A DNA stretch of 64,000 nt from Flavobacterium sp. 102 (lineage in GTDB: Bacteria; Bacteroidota; Bacteroidia; Flavobacteriales; Flavobacteriaceae). Each line of letters begins with the position of its first letter. Positions within the stretch are counted from its first letter, which is position 1. The notes beneath the pieces were generated by a model. It had not been told where the DNA came from. It searched no databases and worked only from the letters and a program-made list of their open reading frames with translations. The stretch covers positions 62,001 to 126,000 of the forward strand of contig NZ_RBKX01000001.1 in NCBI RefSeq assembly GCF_003634615.1, read 5' to 3'. A program made the translations under genes and the position numbers. Shown here in pieces: positions 63,142-64,000 of the stretch.

Positions 63142-64000
63142 TTATTTAATCGAACTAATAATATCGTGTTTGGTAATAATGTGATGTTTTCCATTCCCTA
63201 AATCGACTAAGACCGCTTGATTGTCTTTATTGATTAGTTTGGAAATTTCCTCGATTGGCGCATTCGCATTTACGATTGGATAAGGTTTTCCCATAATCTC
63301 TTTGATTGGCTTTTCGGCTATGTTTTTATCTTCGACATAGCTTCTGAACAAATCGGTTTCGTCTATACTTCCTACGAATCCTGTTGTGTCGATAACCGGA
63401 ATTTGAGAGATGTTGTATTTTTTCAAACGCTCAATAGCATGTGAAACTAATTCTTCGGTACGCACAATTACCAATGGTTTGTCCTTATGGTCTTTAATCA
63501 CATCTTCCGCTTTGGTGATTTCTTCTTCTAAGAAACCTCTTTCACGCATCCAATCATCGTTGAACATTTTGCCAACATAACGGCTTCCGCTATCGTGGAA
63601 CAACACAACCACTACATCGTCTTTAGTGAAATGTTCTTTTAATTGGTGCAAACCTTTCACACAAGACCCGGCTGAATTCCCGACAAAAATTCCTTCTTCT
63701 AAAGCAATTTTTCTGGTGTACACGGCTGCGTCTTTATCGGTAACTTTAGTAAAACCATCTATAATTGAGAAATCAACATTTTTAGGTAAAATATCTTCAC
63801 CAATGCCTTCTGTGATATAAGAATAGATTTCGTTTTCGTCAAAGATTCCGGTTTCATGATACTTTTTAAATACAGAACCGTAAGTATCGATTCCCCAAAC
63901 TTTGATATTTGGATTTTTCTCTTTTAGATATTTTCCAATACCTGAAATCGTTCCGCCTGTTCCAACACCAACTACGAAATGCGTTATTTTTCCATCGGTT
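63142..64000 (-). CDS. PLP-dependent cysteine synthase/cystathionine beta-synthase with CBS domains (5' end outside window)
   Basis: The frame is open to the right edge, so the N-terminus with the PLP lysine is missing; about 285 residues are visible. The PLP phosphate-binding loop GVGTGGTISGIGKYLKE and the NSAGS segment (Ser contact to PLP ring) belong to the fold type II family. After it follow two CBS domains, the first around DVIKDHKDKPLVIV ... YNISQIPVID, the second around IKEIMGKPYPIV ... VLVDLGNGKHHIITKHDII. This is the layout of bacterial cystathionine beta-synthase. An internal GTG gives a shorter ORF but is not the true start. Confidence 0.88.
   Translation of the reverse strand, partial: TDGKITHFVVGVGTGGTISGIGKYLKEKNPNIKVWGIDTYGSVFKKYHETGIFDENEIYSYITEGIGEDILPKNVDFSIIDGFTKVTDKDAAVYTRKIALEEGIFVGNSAGSCVKGLHQLKEHFTKDDVVVVLFHDSGSRYVGKMFNDDWMRERGFLEEEITKAEDVIKDHKDKPLVIVRTEELVSHAIERLKKYNISQIPVIDTTGFVGSIDETDLFRSYVEDKNIAEKPIKEIMGKPYPIVNANAPIEEISKLINKDNQAVLVDLGNGKHHIITKHDIISSIK

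Overview
The window is a 64 kb piece of a Flavobacterium-type chromosome (Bacteroidota, Flavobacteriaceae). The evidence is the AT-rich sequence, type IX secretion system (T9SS) type A C-terminal sorting domains on four secreted proteins, promoter-like TAnnTTTG boxes, near-absence of Shine-Dalgarno sites, and family content such as DUF2851, DUF3467, a GLPGLI/PNGase F-like protein and a 482-residue GAPDH. There are no prophage genes, insertion sequences, CRISPR arrays or rRNA genes. Most of the window is core genome; the accessory part is the T9SS cargo genes.

Layout. 1-2.7 kb: 3' part of a large T9SS adhesin. 2.8-9.9 kb: hisS, an orphan FtsX-type permease, prmC with a GNAT gene, ribD with a HAD phosphatase, a YigZ-family gene and a thioesterase. 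10.0-12.7 kb: dnaA, a low-molecular-weight tyrosine phosphatase and a tetrapyrrole-methylase-like methyltransferase. 12.7-16.7 kb (minus strand): a lysozyme-like secreted protein, then the run dapF - GNAT - mltG - DUF2279. 16.8-22.7 kb: an HtrA-type protease, a long GAPDH, a small secreted protein and aconitase. 22.9-29.7 kb (minus): an acyltransferase-3 protein, a small membrane protein, a MoxR ATPase and three SurA/PpiC-type periplasmic chaperones. 29.9-31.5 kb: prfC. 31.6-40.9 kb: a tandem duplication of a two-gene module, each a giant T9SS protein followed by a 74-75 residue Gly/Asp-rich protein with a C-terminal membrane helix. 41.4-55.4 kb (minus): the transcription/translation cluster tRNA-Thr(TGT) - tRNA-Tyr - tRNA-Thr(GGT) - tuf - tRNA-Trp - secE - nusG - rplKAJL - rpoBC, with a DUF3467 gene after it and a ribosome hibernation factor before it. 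55.4-60.4 kb (minus): xerC, rpsU, an acyl-CoA dehydrogenase, then DUF2851 - PspC - helix-hairpin-helix. 60.4-64 kb: a PNGase F-like protein, a small T9SS protein and a truncated CBS-domain cysteine synthase/cystathionine beta-synthase.

How the parts work together. The 46-55 kb block supplies elongation factor, protein translocase subunit, antitermination factor, stalk and L1/L11 ribosomal proteins and RNA polymerase, in an order close to that of other bacteria. dapF, mltG and the lysozyme-like protein serve the wall. The SurA/PpiC and HtrA proteins serve outer-membrane protein quality control, which would support export of the T9SS proteins.

Points that stand out: (1) nine or more short arrays of degenerate 7-bp tandem repeats, each with its own unit, in gene gaps and running into coding sequence (hisS, the GNAT before prmC); (2) a strong Shine-Dalgarno in front of rpsU, fitting bS21 autoregulation in this lineage; (3) a 1,389-bp nearly identical block shared at constant offset by two giant T9SS genes whose N-terminal halves differ; (4) a related TTACGAA-type site in front of both GAPDH and aconitase; (5) a dense palindrome cluster between tRNA-Tyr and tRNA-Thr(GGT), where many bacteria carry tRNA-Gly. 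I saw no wholly new multi-gene system. The duplicated T9SS module with its small partner protein is the closest candidate.
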